Source of the DNA: Xiphydria camelus
Taxonomy: Eukaryota > Arthropoda > Insecta > Hymenoptera > Xiphydriidae
DNA length: 64,000 nt
NCBI GenBank assembly: GCA_963678675.1
Contig: OY783195.1
Coordinates: 16,337,342-16,401,341 of the forward strand
Direction of reading: 5' to 3'
Part shown: positions 1 to 12,111 of the stretch, piece after piece
Layout: each line of letters starts with the position of its first letter
Numbering within the stretch: the stretch's first letter is position 1
The notes under the pieces: model-generated
The model's input: the letters and a program-made list of their open reading frames with translations, nothing else
Databases searched by the model: none
Told to the model about the DNA's origin: nothing
Made by a program: the position numbers and the translations under genes

Positions 1-984
1 ATTTACTAACTCAGAAACGTTCGCGGATATGCGTCCAACTGTTCCCCAAATTTTTATCGCAATCGTATGAACGGTTTAGGAAGGCATAATAATCATCCGT
101 ACCGGTACTTTTTGAACACCCTGTATAAGATTTACTAACTCAGAAACCTTCGCGGGCATACGTCCAACCATTTCCCAACTTTTCATCGCAATCGGATGAA
201 CGGTTTAGGAAGGCATAATAATCATCAGTACCGGTACTTTTTGAACACCTTTTATAAGATTTACTAACTCAGAAACCTTCGCGGGCATGCGTCCAACCAT
301 TCCCCAAAGTTTTATCGCAATCGGATGAACGGTTTAGGAAGGCAAATAATCATTCGTACCTGTACTTTTTGAACACCCTGTATAAGATTTACTAACTCAA
401 ACCTTCGCGGATATGCGTCCAACTGTTCCCCAAATTTTCATCGCAATCGGATGAACGGTTTAGGAAGGCATAATAATCATCCGTACCGGTACTTTTTGAA
501 CAACCTGTATAAGATTTACTAACTCAAAAACCTTTGCGGGCATGCGTCCAACCATTCCCCAACTTTTCATCGCAATCGGATGAACGGTTTAGGAAGGCAT
601 AATAATCATCAGTACCAGTACTTTTTGAACACCTTTTATAAGATTTACTAACAATAAGAAACCTTCGCGGGCATGCGTCCAACCATTCCCCAAAGTTTCA
701 TCGCAATCGGATGAACGGTTTAGGAAGGCATTTGATATTACCTTAAAGGTCACGGTCAAGGTCAAATCCAATACGACCACTGGGTAGCCAAGGGAAAATC
801 CTTAAAGTTTTGTATTAAACATTTTTCTCTAAAATGTTTTCCCGCTGAGATAATCGGCCGTACCGGGACTTTTTGAACACCCTGTATAAGATTTACTAAC
901 TCAGAAACCATCGCAGGCATGCGTCCAACCATTTCCCAAAATTTCATCGCAATCGGATGAACGGTTTAGGAAGGCATACGAGAC
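1..984. repeat. Tandem array, about 128-bp unit, truncated by window start
   Basis: Seven copies of a unit of about 128 bp start near 1, 130, 259, 387, 514, 643 and 891. Each holds the words atttactaactcagaaac, gcgtccaac and atcggatgaacggttta. Between copies six and seven (about 732..855) a different segment intervenes, containing the palindrome-like word aaggtcacggtcaaggtc. The same two segments recur at 54750..55380, so this is a dispersed repeat family with an internal tandem array and not a local satellite. Units differ by a few substitutions. It codes for nothing I recognise. Confidence 0.9.
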
Positions 985-986
985 AT

Positions 987-1028
<42 letters not shown>
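985..1028. repeat. (CAGA)n microsatellite
   Basis: About nine copies of the tetranucleotide CAGA directly follow the 128-bp array and are followed by an AT-rich tail (aaacattcatttttatata). This is the usual look of the 3' end of a dispersed non-LTR or Helitron-type repeat, but the family cannot be named from this piece. Confidence 0.85.
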
Positions 1029-1029
<1 letters not shown>

Positions 1030-2426
1030 TTCATTTTTATATATATAGATATGCTATAGATATAAATCTTGCCAAAAAAAAAATCAACTAAATAAAAAAT
1101 TTAATTCCACACAATGTTGTTCAGAAATTTAAGGTTATATACAATTACCAATGTTATCGTTCGTTTCGGAGATTATCGTAATAAAGTCAAATATCTTAAC
1201 TTTTGCAAGAGCTACATAAAACTGTACATGACCAAATATTGTTTACAAACAGTTTCTTCAAATATAAACAAATGTTATCAAACGTATGATGTTGTGACTT
1301 ATTTATAATCATTAATAATGCTTTCCGTCTGTCTGTATATCCAACTGTCTTAAATAAGTCCATCCGTCTGACCGTCCCTTTCATCATTCAATCATTCTTG
1401 GGCATTTAAACATAAATTTCGACTCTATAAAGTCACCGAATGGTGCTATAAACCTTTTAAGAGATATGCCACGTAATTTTTAAAAAAATAATCGCCATTG
1501 AACACGCAGTTTTTGAATAATTGACAGACAAACAAAATTTGGCTTGGAAAAACCATTTTCTAGTATTTCTAAACAAATTTCTTTGCCATGGAGTCACTAA
1601 ATTGTAGTTAAAATCTTCTCAAAGATGTAATTCGTTTTTAAAAATAATTGCCTTCGGACTGTCAGTTTCCAAGAAATATAGAAATAGATAAATACCAATG
1701 GGAGACTGAAGACCGAGTTGCGTTCAAATCAAAGTTTCTGAATGCTTCGCGTGTGAAGTCGCCGGGGTTGGCACGCGAGGCGCGCAACCTCTAGTACTCC
1801 TACTACTTCTCCATATGTGAATATCTAATAAAACTAAACCTAAATATAATAGTTAATGACATATGCAATTTCAATTTTTTAATCAAACAGTTCTAAAATT
1901 ATCTCATTATTCACCTCATAATTTATAAAATTAAGCGATCTATTCGAAGGTTCATCTTTTATTCATTATTATACTTCATAACTGTAGCTTCGTATTTCAA
2001 CAGAAATATAACCTTTCTCTAAAAATATACTTACATGAGAGTAATGCTAAGGTGAGTGAACTAATAAAATATATAACTTTTCACTTAAAAAATAATGAAA
2101 TTCCTATTCATAATGTCGATCGATATTTCGCAATCGTAAGGAGAATCATTGTACTCATAATAAAAAATCCAGTTGTAGTTAATTTATGAATATCATGGTC
2201 ATCATCTGAAAATGAAATGTAATTATTGGAAAAGAGTTCAAGAGTTTATCGTCGCGATTAATTAAATTAATATGTAACAAAAATAATAATATTAATACAC
2301 ACACCTGTTGTGTCCAGTATTGGTTCCCAACCCAAACTTTTCTCAATTCCCTTTTTCCATTGGGAATATAATACATCTCGTTCTAATAGAAAAAAGAAAC
2401 TACGTATTATTTTCTAAATCTATATA
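1029..2426. other. AT-rich stretch without recognised gene
   Basis: Open frames here are 65 codons or shorter, on both strands, with no recognisable motif. I see no RNA gene, inverted repeat or transposase remnant. It may be old decayed repeat or unique intergenic DNA. Confidence 0.6.
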
Positions 2427-4224
2427 CAGGGGTGGACCAGGTTAAACGTCATTTTTTTTATATGTGATAGAACAACAACAAAAAAGTAGACTTTCATAAG
2501 AAAATTTTTTTCAAAAATGTTTCCTAACAAAGATACAGGGTGTCAAAGTTTCGAAAAAAAAAAATGGTTTTCTCATCATAACTTCTAAACTACTTGATCG
2601 ATTTCCATGAAATTTCGCACACGGGCTAATGTAGAACAGCTCTAAGCAATAATTAAATAATTTTTAAAAATTCTCCAGTGGCGTAGATACTAGGGGCCGG
2701 TACCCCCTTTCCCCCTCCCAATCTTCGGCGCCACTGGATATTTTGCAAAGAAAATTTAATTATTGGATTCCCCGTTTAATTTAGAGAAAAAAATAACCCT
2801 TGCAAATTTTTGATTTATGGCTTCGTTTTTGAGATATTTATTTTAATTTGTAGGGTTGCGAGCAGGCCAAAGGTAGGTTGAACTCCATTAATTGTGATAT
2901 GTGATAGAGCAACAACAAAAAATAGATTCTCATGAGAAAATTTGTTTCAAAAATGTTTCCTAACAAAGATATAGGGTGTCAAAGTTTCGAAAAAAAAAAT
3001 GGTTTTCTCATCATAACTTCTAAACTACTTGATCGATTGTACTGGGGGCCGGTACTCCCCTTTCCCCTTTCTCAATCTTCGGCGCCACTAGATATTTTGC
3101 AAAGAAAATTTAATTATTGGATTCCCCGTTTAATTTAAAGAAAAAAATCACCCTTGCAAATTTTTGATTTGTGACTTCGTTTTTGAGACTTTTTTCTTTA
3201 AATTAAACGGGGAATCCAATAATTAAATTTTCTTTGCAAAATATCCAGTGGCGCCGAAGATTGGGAAGGGGGAAAGGGGGGTGGCGGCCCCCAGTATCTA
3301 CGCCACTGGAGAATTTTTTAAAATTATTTAATTATTACTTAGAGCTGTACGACATTGGCCTGTGTGCGAAATTTCATGGAAATCGATCCAGTGGCTTAGA
3401 AGTTATGATGAGAAAACCATTTTTGTTTCGAAACTTTGACACCCTATATCTTTGTTAGGAAACATTTTTGAAAAAAATTTTCTCATGAGAATCTTTTTTT
3501 TTTGTTGCTCTATCACATATCACAATTGAAGACCTTGGGACCAGAAGGGGACATGCCACCAAACAAAATTGTGAAGAAAACGTCATTTTTAACTTATTCT
3601 CAAATCGTGAAATCCAGGTTTCAAATTTTTATCGGAAGTAAGGTCAACATTTGTTTGGAAATATGTAATTAAAAACAGAATAGAGGTTGCGCAAATGTTT
3701 ATTTAAGGGTTTAACTCATGTTTGACAAAATTGTGGCTTATCCCCTTCTAGTCCCAAGATCTTCAATTAATGGAGTTCAACCTAGCTTTGGCCTGCTCGC
3801 AACCCTACAAATTAAAATAAATATCTCAAAAACGAAGCCATAAATCAAAAATTTGCAAGGGTGATTTTTTTCTCTAAATTAAACGGGGAATCCAATAATT
3901 AAATTTTCTTTGCAAAATATCGAGTGGCGCCGAAGATTGGGAGGGGGAAAGGGGGGTACCGGCCCCTAGTATCTACGCCACTAGAGAATTTTTATAAATT
4001 ATTTAATTATTGCTTAGAGCTGTTCTACATTAGCCTGTGTGCGAAATTTCATGGAAATCGATCAAGTAGTTTAGAAATTATGATGAGAAAACCATTTTTT
4101 TTTTCGAAACTTTGACACCCTGTATCTTAGTTAGGAAACATTTTTTTTTAATTTTCTTTTGAAAGTCTACTTTTTTTTGTTGTTCTATGACATAAAAAAA
4201 TGACGTTTAACCTGGTCCACCCTG
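2427..4224. mobile_element. Fold-back (palindromic) DNA element with TA flanks
   Basis: The ends are mirror images: caggggtggaccagg at the left and cctggtccaccctg at the right, each bordered by TA. The interior has four related blocks of about 300-450 bp in alternating orientation (about 2427..2890, 2890..3200, 3200..3525, 3770..4224), so the whole folds back around position 3200. Each block carries the word tggcgccgaagattggg or its complement. There is no transposase, so it is non-autonomous; the TA flanks suggest mobilisation by a Tc1/mariner-type enzyme (inference). A smaller element is nested at 3528..3764. Confidence 0.85.
3528..3764. mobile_element. Nested MITE with AATT target duplication
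   Basis: A 237-bp element with inverted ends (gaagaccttgggaccagaag against cttctagtcccaagatcttc) is flanked on both sides by aatt. The equivalent uninterrupted site exists in a sister block at about 2886..2900 (complement reads cacaattaatgg), which shows directly that the element was inserted with a 4-bp duplication. No coding capacity. The superfamily is not clear from 4-bp duplications alone. Confidence 0.85.
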
Positions 4225-5129
4225 TATAATGCTATATGTATATATGATATAAGATTTATTGTGTGTAATAAGTTGATGAGAATTACTCTGAAATAATGCA
4301 TTTTAAATTATACGAAGGTTCTATTTGTTCACTTGATTTTAAGGAATTTTATATTTAGAACAATGAAACCGGGAAAATATTTCAAATTTCTACGGAATAT
4401 TTTTCAATTTTAATTATTCTTTCATATTAGAAAAGAAGGTACAAATACCCAGACAGCCAAAAACATCCAGATCTTATTGCAATCGGTGCCGTTATGTTTG
4501 CAGCATCTACGTCTCCTAGTGGCAACAAGTATCAGCGACGGCTGCAGATTCATGTCTGCATAGCAGTGTTAGTAGTATGAGTACAGCAGTGAGAAATATG
4601 AAAGGTAAATGGACCGGGCGAATGGGGGTTTCTCCGGATATATAAGAAGCTCGACCAACTTCGTCTGAGATCTATTGAACGCGAGACAATTGTTATAGTC
4701 AGTACTGTAAAACTCAGCTTAAAGCTGCTGACACGAAACAGCAGCCGCTATCCTCTCGAATTTTGGCACTTTTCTGTACCTGGTGCTGAAACTGTACCCT
4801 TACCTCGAAGCTCATACGCTATGCAGCCGCTGTTGATGCTTGCCGTCACTAGGCGATGGCATCGGTTGCAAAAAACTGCAGCGGCTGCAGCATCGTCCCG
4901 CTAATGTGCCGAAATTTTACTCTTAAGGGCTCCATTTATGCTGAGATCAGTATCAATACCATCGATAGAAATAGCGATGCATATATCGGCATCTCTATTT
5001 GCACCAGTATCTGCTGGTATAGCAGGCTGCATCACTATCCTGCTACTACAATACAGCGCGCATACAACTGATTTTCAACATGTATTTCGTGGTTTCTTCT
5101 ATTAAGTGTACAAATTTATTTAAAACTAA
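4225..5129. other. Intergenic stretch, moderately GC-rich repeats, no gene recognised
   Basis: The part from 4480 to 5070 is richer in GC than its surroundings and has many short words around cagcagc/gctgctg that could pair, but no clean inverted repeat ends and no ORF with a known motif. The 71-codon frame at 4856..5071 has no recognisable domain. Confidence 0.5.
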
Positions 5130-5147
5130 CCCCCCCCCCCCCCCCCC
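5130..5147. repeat. Poly-C homopolymer, 18 bp
   Basis: A run of 18 C residues. The exact length is likely unreliable in an assembly. Confidence 0.95.
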
Positions 5148-5214
5148 GTACCGTACCACGCGTTGCTGTGACTCAGTCTGGTTAACCTTTTAACGCCGGG
5201 GAAATTTCAGTTAA

Positions 5215-5611
5215 CCCTTCTGAGGTCGCGCCTTTTTACCCAACGTTTCTGGTCGCATGATGAGGGCTGTCCCACCCGTGTATTGTGGAGCGCGATGTTG
5301 CTACGTCATACGGCGATCAGTGACGAGACACGACTTGCATTGCGTTGTCGCTGGCAACGTCGCAGACCAAATTTCTACAGCGAATCTGGTCGCACAGTGA
5401 GGACGGCCCCGCATTTTCCGTCTCACGCTTCATTAATATATTTTGTTTCAAATTTTCTAATAAATGCAGGGCTATCATATTATAATTATGGTATTCGTGA
5501 CACTTCAATGAAGGAATACGTAGCCGGTGATCCTTCAAATCGAAGTAGTTAAGCAATTATGACGATTTAAAAAAAATGCGAGGCCATGCTCATCGCGCGA
5601 CCTCAGAAGGG
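5215..5611. mobile_element. piggyBac-type MITE with TTAA target duplication
   Basis: A 397-bp element with inverted ends cccttctgaggtcgcgc and gcgcgacctcagaaggg, bordered exactly by TTAA on each side (5211..5214 and 5612..5615). TTAA duplication plus CCCT-type termini is the known signature of piggyBac elements. The internal frame of 89 codons on + shows no transposase motif, so this is a non-autonomous copy. Confidence 0.85.
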
Positions 5612-5635
5612 TTAAAATCGACCTCTGACGTGAAA

Positions 5636-6010
5636 TCTATATAAATAAAAATGTAACTGTCCATTTGTTCTTGTCCTAAGATCTCCGAAAGTTCTTTACC
5701 GATTGCTTTGAAATTTTGACACAAGGTTGCAGTCGAATACGAGCGTGTTTTCATATAGGTACTTACTATTTATATACCTACTACCTTAAGGAGGTAAATA
5801 AAAAAAATGTGAAAGAGTATTGCGAAGCACATCAAGTCAGGAACGCGTCAAGCGGGGGTGACTCATGAAGCCAGGTCAAAGCCGGGACAGTTTCCCCCAA
5901 TGATAACGCCAAGGGGGCTGGGTATACCAACAGGCCCAAGACAAAGGAGAAAGGAGGACTCATGCTCTTCCAGGCATGGAGTTTTATCGAGGATTGCTTA
6001 AGGATGTTTC
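5636..6010 (+). repeat. Dispersed repeat, inverted partner at 31366..31782
   Basis: The block begins tctatataaataaaaatg and continues for about 370 bp. An inverted, diverged copy lies at 31366..31782, sharing words such as gtgaaagagtat and tcatgaagccaggtc (as complements there). A shorter related piece starts near 6960. No coding capacity recognised; the family is unknown to me. Confidence 0.8.
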
Positions 6011-6904
6011 ACCCCTTTTATCAAAAATATAGAAAGTTACTCAAATTGTTTCCCAAGATTCTTTAATATCTTTGAAAACCGTATGCAAAATTTCAAGTGT
6101 CTTGACTAACTCATTAAAAAGTTATAATTGAAATAAAAATGATAATTTAACCCGTACTCTTACGGGAAATTCACAGAAACTTAGAAAAAACGATGGAAAA
6201 TTGGGTTACCGTAATGAAACTTTGCATACCGCTAGATTATTGTGCAAAGACTAAATGGTATATTTTCACACATCAATGAGGGCAGTAATTTATAACAAAT
6301 AATTAAGAAGTCTTGGTAAATTCGCTTACGATGGAGATTGCTGTGCGCGCAGTCATGAAGTGCGGCAACGCCGCAGGGCGCGCCAAGTATAGGGATCGTG
6401 CATGGGTACCGTCATGCGCTCTAGTGGCAAAAGTTGGAGTCAAAAGCGTTACATCTTCTGTGTAGCGTATACGGAGAGCTCACGTTTTGTGAAAATTATT
6501 AATCGCGATGATTAATGTTTATACATTTAAATAGCACTTTTCACTATAATTTATATTATTTTTGTTGGATGTTGTTAATAATTCGGGGTTTTAACTAGTA
6601 AGCTCTAGCGAGGCAATGTTACCAACTTGTGCCACCACACTTCTCTATAACACTCTATGGGGCGACGTTGCCGCTGTTCCCGACCGCTTCAATATTTTAA
6701 AAATAATATATTTTTCTATAATTTTTTTGTCATACTTCAAGGACACAGATAATAAAGGTACAGAAAAATAATGGCTCGACCGATATCATGAAATATAACT
6801 TCAAGGAGGTTATTAAAGAATCATTTTTTTTTGTTCAGGGATTGGAACACTGACGAAAATCGTATTGTTCCCTTCCATCTCCACTCTCCTTCTGAAATAG
6901 GGGC

Positions 6905-7110
6905 GAAATATCCTTAAAGACTCATCAATCAGTTATATCGAGTATTACCTTGTGTTAAAATATTCCTTACAAATGTAAATGTTCGTTTGTCCGAAATCTT
7001 AAATCTCCGCAAGTTCTTCATCGATAGCTTTGAAATTTTGACACAACGTTGCTTTCGAATACGCGCGTTTTTTTATACTTACTCTCTTAAGGGGGTGAAA
7101 TAGAGAATGA
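6905..7110 (+). repeat. Dispersed repeat, inverted partner at about 30520..30700
   Basis: This piece shares long words with the complement of 30520..30700, for example ttccttacaaatgtaaatg. It is related to the block at 5636 (same core around ctttgaaattttgacacaa) but differs upstream. A fragment of the same family also lies at about 29090..29160. Confidence 0.75.
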
Positions 7111-7354
7111 GATTATTTCGTGATTCACGCGGACGAATTCGCGAGGGGAAAGCTAGATGTCACACCTGTTACAGGTAAAAACATGCTTTTAAACATTTTC
7201 TATATCTGCACAGACAATGGAACAAACAAAAATGATCGCGTATAGTTATCAGTAAAATCGTTTGACCATTGTTAAAAACACATCGAGCAGCACGCATTTC
7301 ATCATTTTTTGCCACATGTACTGCTAAATTTTCGCTCTGTCTTATTTCCCGATC

Positions 7355-7630
7355 GGCCATCTATTGGAATTTTTCATGGCTCCCCTTTACAAAGCTGACT
7401 TAGAATTTGTGGTATCTATTAGCGTGGGCAATACAGGAAATAGTACATTCTAACCTGTCCGGTAATTAACCTCCCGGGAAAGGTGCGGGACTGCGAACGC
7501 ATTTGCAACCCACGTTCGTCGAAATATACCGCCCGCCTCGCCGTTACGACCGATGTCAAGATTAGATCTAGATTAGCGCGTTACTTAGATTGCGATGATA
7601 GTGAACGGTAAGAAATGACATAAAAGTCCT
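7355..7630 (+). repeat. Dispersed repeat, direct partner at 28557..28862
   Basis: Shared words include ggccatctattg, tttacaaagctga, gtccggtaattaac and ggaaaggtgcggg, in the same order and at similar spacing to the partner. The two copies have diverged by many substitutions. No ORF. Confidence 0.75.
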
Positions 7631-8627
7631 CTTGTGACGGAACACATATTAACACACACTCAAGTCAGTCACTCAAGTCAGTTAAGTCACTTCATACATT
7701 TTGTAAATGTCATGATATAAACATTAACGTAGCCTAAAAGAACTCGGTAGAGCAAAGGCAACATAATATTTCGGAGCGACAAAGCATGCAAATACTCCTA
7801 CCTCTCAATTGCGCAGGTCGGCTGCGCAGTGCAAGAGTGTAGCAACCGTGCGTAGCACGGTCGAGAGCACTGAAGTAGGGATTTGACGCTATTTCGTCCC
7901 ATCTCGCGCGATTTCACTACCTTCAACTTTTGCTTAAGTTTCACTTCAATATTGTATGCCCACAAGCATTGTAAAATTAAACATATTAGAAACGTATGCT
8001 TTCTCTTTTCTTTCTTTTCCATTTAACCAGACTGATAAGGGAAGTTAGGTAACCGGGAAATTCAGAAAATTCTGCCATTCCATGTGCAAGTAGAGTCGTG
8101 CAAGCGTAATACAAAAATACATTTCATTGGTACCATATTACGGTTTTAAGGGGTGAAATCATCCCTTGAAAAAATGCAGATTTTTCTTCTTCACGGAATA
8201 ACTCCCGAACGGTGAAAGATAAGGGAAAAAAGTTGAAATAAAAGTTTTATGGTTTTTCTCGATCTATAAAACTGGTGCGAAAAAATTCTGGAAAACAAAT
8301 TTTTTTAAGTTACCCCCACCACCGACCCATAAAATGGGTTTTTGGATTTCTTAAGTTTATGTAAAAATACGTCTCAATTACCTCTTTCCATACATCCCTA
8401 GTTTATTATGTATCCTTTTTTTTAATTTAGAAAATCTTGAACTTTTAGGCCGTTTTGGCGTAAACAGTGAAACTATCTTATGAAACGATATCTACATTTT
8501 TATTTACATAAATTTTATATAGTTTTTAATTATTTTAGCAAAACACGTACCTACTTGCAACTACATGAAAAATGAAACTTATTGAAATGAATCAATGATA
8601 TGTATCTTCAAAACAACACAAATAAGA
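7631..8627. other. AT-rich stretch, no gene recognised
   Basis: The longest frame (74 codons, minus, 7798..8022) has no recognisable domain. No inverted repeat ends or RNA structure noticed. Confidence 0.5.
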
Positions 8628-8629
8628 TA

Positions 8630-10103
8630 CCGTGGGTGGAATAGTTATTGACAATGCGCTAGTTACTGACAGGTAAGGCGCATTTTCAGTAATTTGAGCG
8701 AAATTTCGTTTTAAAAACAGAAAAAGAATTTAGTGCGCATACTACAGGATCTTGTGTCATTTCTCGCGTAAAATCATCGCTTGACAATAGACCGATATAA
8801 TTAAATCAAGTTTTCAAGGATGTGCGGGCTGGTGTCAGCTCGCCTGCGTCGGCCATCTACAATAATGGTGTGAAAATTCGATCTCAGTTTTTTCTCTTAA
8901 TTTTGACAATGTAGGTATTAAATATAAATAAAAATTATTCTTGTAGAAAAATAGTAAGTTAATTTATTAATTGAAATGATAAAAAAATTAAATACAAATT
9001 TATTTAATAAAAAAATTGGGGTGTCAATAATGTATCCTGTATAAGCTGCTATGTTCCTATTTGTGACACCGGTTTACCCGTCAATTTCCTAACCTCACTT
9101 AATTTCTCAAGTACCGATTCAACACTTTGCAATTAAAATCATTTTGCCTATGAAAGTACATATGAGGGGGTCAGTGGAAAAGTGGTACAAGTCACAATTT
9201 GGATTATTTGAGTTAACTGCAAAAATGCGGTAGTTAAAGTAAATATCTGTTTAGAAAAAAAAGTGGTATAAGTGGCAACCATACCATTATACACTTATAC
9301 CATTTTTTTCGAAACAGATATTTACTTTAACCATGTATTTTTGCAGTTAACTCAAATAATCCAAATTGCGACTTGTACCACTTTTCCACTGACCCCCTCA
9401 TATGCTCTCTCATTTTAATTAAGAAAAAAAATAATATATATATATTTTTCTCTCGGGAGTAAAATGCACCACAAAAAAACCACAGGGAAGTACCTACACT
9501 GAAATCGAGTTATAAGCGGCATTAACAGCAGTGAAAAGGCAGGACTTTCTATTAATTCTAGAAAAATATAACAAAGAAGTCACTGAGCATTGCCAAAGAA
9601 ATTAAACAAGAAATAATAAATGAGCCTTGAAAATTTGAATTAATAAGATCAATATGACTACCACAATTAGGTATTCGCTGCCATTAACAAACTATATGTC
9701 AGAGAATGAAAATATTACGCCAAAAAAAACAAATTTGTATTTTTATATGAAATAAAAGTTATTTTAATTATTTAGTAAGTAAATTTAATCGTTTATAATA
9801 ATTTATAATGATAAATCAACACGCGCGACCTATTGTCAAAAACTAGCGCACTTGATGCCAGAAATACATCCACTTCAGTTTTGCCCCTGTCATAAACTCA
9901 TCCACTTGAGACAAATATTTATTTATGTAATATTAATTATTTGGATCAATTTTTGGAATATTTTTGACTGTTTGTTAGATGCCGAAGAGTCTAAAGTTTA
10001 TTTTTATAAAGAAAACAAATTATTTTGATACAGAAAATAATATTTAATTGTAGATTCAAGTGAATCCCTAACCAAAAAGTGTCAATAACTGGTCCACCCA
10101 CGG
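8630..10103. mobile_element. Non-autonomous TA-flanked DNA transposon
   Basis: Inverted ends ccgtgggtgga(a/c)(t/c)agttattgaca are found at 8630 and, as complement, ending at 10103, each flanked by TA. The 1.47-kb interior is AT-rich without a transposase. A second palindrome is nested at 9159..9404. TA duplication points to the Tc1/mariner group (inference). Confidence 0.7.
9159..9404. mobile_element. Palindromic MITE nested in the TA-flanked element
   Basis: About 246 bp that fold on themselves almost completely: catatgagggggtcagtgg at the left and the exact complement at the right, with arms of about 110 bp containing gtggtacaagt and ggattatttgagttaactgc. The loop lies near 9280. Its design resembles the palindrome at 40328..40582 (both contain gtggtataagt), but the ends differ. 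Confidence 0.8.
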
Positions 10104-10493
10104 TATCGTATGAACCTCAATGATAACGTTGAATAACGCAGGATCTGTGTTGACATTGACGCCGATAACGTTTTGCATAATGGGAACGTGTTTGACTCGT
10201 GACTATTATCACTGCATGCTGGTGAGATATCCCTTCATCATTCGTTAAAAATCTTATGTAAGTACGTTTTATGATTATTATATTTATACTATACATATAT
10301 ATTTGTGACTAGAAGATGTAGCTTATCCACAGTTACATTAATCAAATTATGACATATAAATAAACGAATTCATTCATTCATTCATTCAATGAATCCTGAT
10401 AAATAAAATATTTGTATCTATTGTACATATTTTATTAATGGATTATACATTCAAACAGTTGTAATGGTAGAAAACGGAAAATACACTCAAATA
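10104..10493. other. AT-rich flank, no gene recognised
   Basis: The stretch contains a short attc microsatellite near 10368..10390 and otherwise AT-rich sequence between the 8.6-kb element and the Tigger-like pseudogene. Confidence 0.5.
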
Positions 10494-11755
10494 TTACGGA
10501 TTATAATTTGTACAGTAGTGATGTTGTTCATAGAAATGTTCAAAACAGAAATACTCGGCACACCATGCACAGCGTATGAAAGCAACTTCTCCACAAATAC
10601 TACATCTGAGTATAATGCTTGACACTCCTAAGGCCGTCTGCACACGGAGCGTATCGTCATAGACGCGTACAAGATTCGTCCTGCAGCGACAATTCCAGTT
10701 CGATGCACGGGGCGTGTACAGTCTTCTAGGCGTATAGGAATCGTCGCTGCAGGACGAATCTTGTACGCGTCTATGACGATACGTTCCGTGTGTAGACGGC
10801 CTAAAGAAAGCTGGTTGTGGGTTAATGATTGCAATTTAATTATTTCATTGCGCGAGTGCAAACTAATATCTTTCTCTTGAAGAAGTACATTATCAGAAAA
10901 TGTTCGAACGAAATTCTTCCAAATCCGGAATCCAAATACATCTAAAGGTTGAATGATGCTAGTCGTTTTTTTTCGGAATCATTGAAAACTGTACTTCTTT
11001 GTCTTGTGGGATCAACGCCTCTAGCTGACTCGAACAATGTCCCATCCATGAGTCGAGTAGTAGCATGCTTTTATGGCTAGTATTCGGTAAATACACCTGG
11101 TTGAACCAAGTTTTAAAATGTTCAGACGTAAGTTTACCTGATTTTGAAGCTTGAATGTAAATGTTAGCTGGACGAAATAGAGATTCTTCCACCCTTGGGC
11201 CAAATGTTTCTATAGACTCCTTCAAAACTATGTACAGTGGTGAAACAAGACGTCCACTTGCCGAAATGATAGCATTATAGTATAGCTGTGTGTCGTAGAT
11301 AATACTGATTGGACCGTTGCTTCTACCGTTTTTGCTCCTAATTTTGCCAATGTTCGCCCTGAATGTACTTGGAGATTGAAGCCACTCTCGTTTGCGTTAT
11401 ATATTTCTTCAAATCCAATAGTTGGTATATTTAATTTTACGATTGATACAAACGTCTTTGCAATATTTTGCAGGTTGTCAATATCTTGGAACATAGATTG
11501 TGCACTGAATGTTGTTATTTTACGAGACATGATTCTATACATTCTTTTAAATTTCCAAATCCACCATTTACTTGCCTTGAATTCGGAAAGGTCCACCAAG
11601 TCCTTCGCCCTCAAAGCTCATAATCAAATATCCATATCGTGAATAATAGATCTCCTGTCACAAGCTTCTTCAAATCTTTGCAGTGCGTACTCCGTAATAA
11701 ATGCAATTTTATCTGCATTCGTTCTACCTTTTTGTATACTTTCTTCCCATCTATA
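10494..11755 (-). pseudogene. pogo/Tigger-like DDE_1 transposase remnant
   Basis: Read on the minus strand, the pieces at 11228..11614, 10959..11225 and 10810..10980 belong together: a helix-turn-helix tail, a first acidic site in NANESGFN with HSGRTLA downstream, a second in LLLDSWMGHC, then IQPLDV. The C-terminus is Cys-rich (CSICGE, RCAWC, EYFCFEH) and ends at 10494. Cut-and-paste transposition is the family's role. The first acidic residue of the motif has become asparagine-alanine context, two in-frame stops lie at about 11620..11630, a frameshift lies near 11225, and a MITE at 10632..10801 interrupts the 3' part. The N-terminal DNA-binding part is missing: the frame stops at the element starting at 11756. 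Clearly inactive. Superfamily by motif; the exact family is uncertain. Confidence 0.8.
10632..10801. mobile_element. Harbinger-type MITE with TAA duplication
   Basis: A 170-bp palindromic element with ends ggccgtctgcacacgg and ccgtgtgtagacggcc, bordered by TAA on each side (10629..10631, 10802..10804). A 3-bp TWA duplication is the PIF/Harbinger hallmark. It sits inside the transposase pseudogene: coding similarity resumes on both sides. Confidence 0.8.
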
Positions 11756-12111
11756 CAGGGTGTCCCTAAATATCATGTACAAACGGAAGGAGGTAATTCT
11801 TCGGCTTATTTCATGACTAAAAGTTCATATAAACATAGGCCCGTAAAAGTTTCGTTACTGATCCACAGTGTGTTGAAATTTCAAAACTTTTTTAGTTTTT
11901 TTTTTATAGCTCATGCAGTTTTTAAGGTATTTAGCGCAAATTTGGAATGTAGGTTATGCTGTAGGGCTTATATCAATAAGCTATGAAAAAAAAAACTAAA
12001 AAAATTTTGAAATTTCAACACCCTGTAGACCAGTAACGAAGCTTTTACGGGCCTATGTTCATATGAACTTTTAGTCATGAAATAAGCCAAAGAATTACCT
12101 CCTTCCGTTTG

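Noticed and set aside
1..984. CRISPR-like array
   Set aside because: Repeats are contiguous 128-bp units with no unique spacers, in a eukaryotic repeat family.
4480..5071. Possible GC-rich host exon
   Set aside because: No splice-consistent open frame with a known motif; self-complementary words suggest decayed repeat.
10628..10861. 77-codon minus ORF
   Set aside because: It runs through the Harbinger MITE palindrome and only its first part is true transposase sequence.
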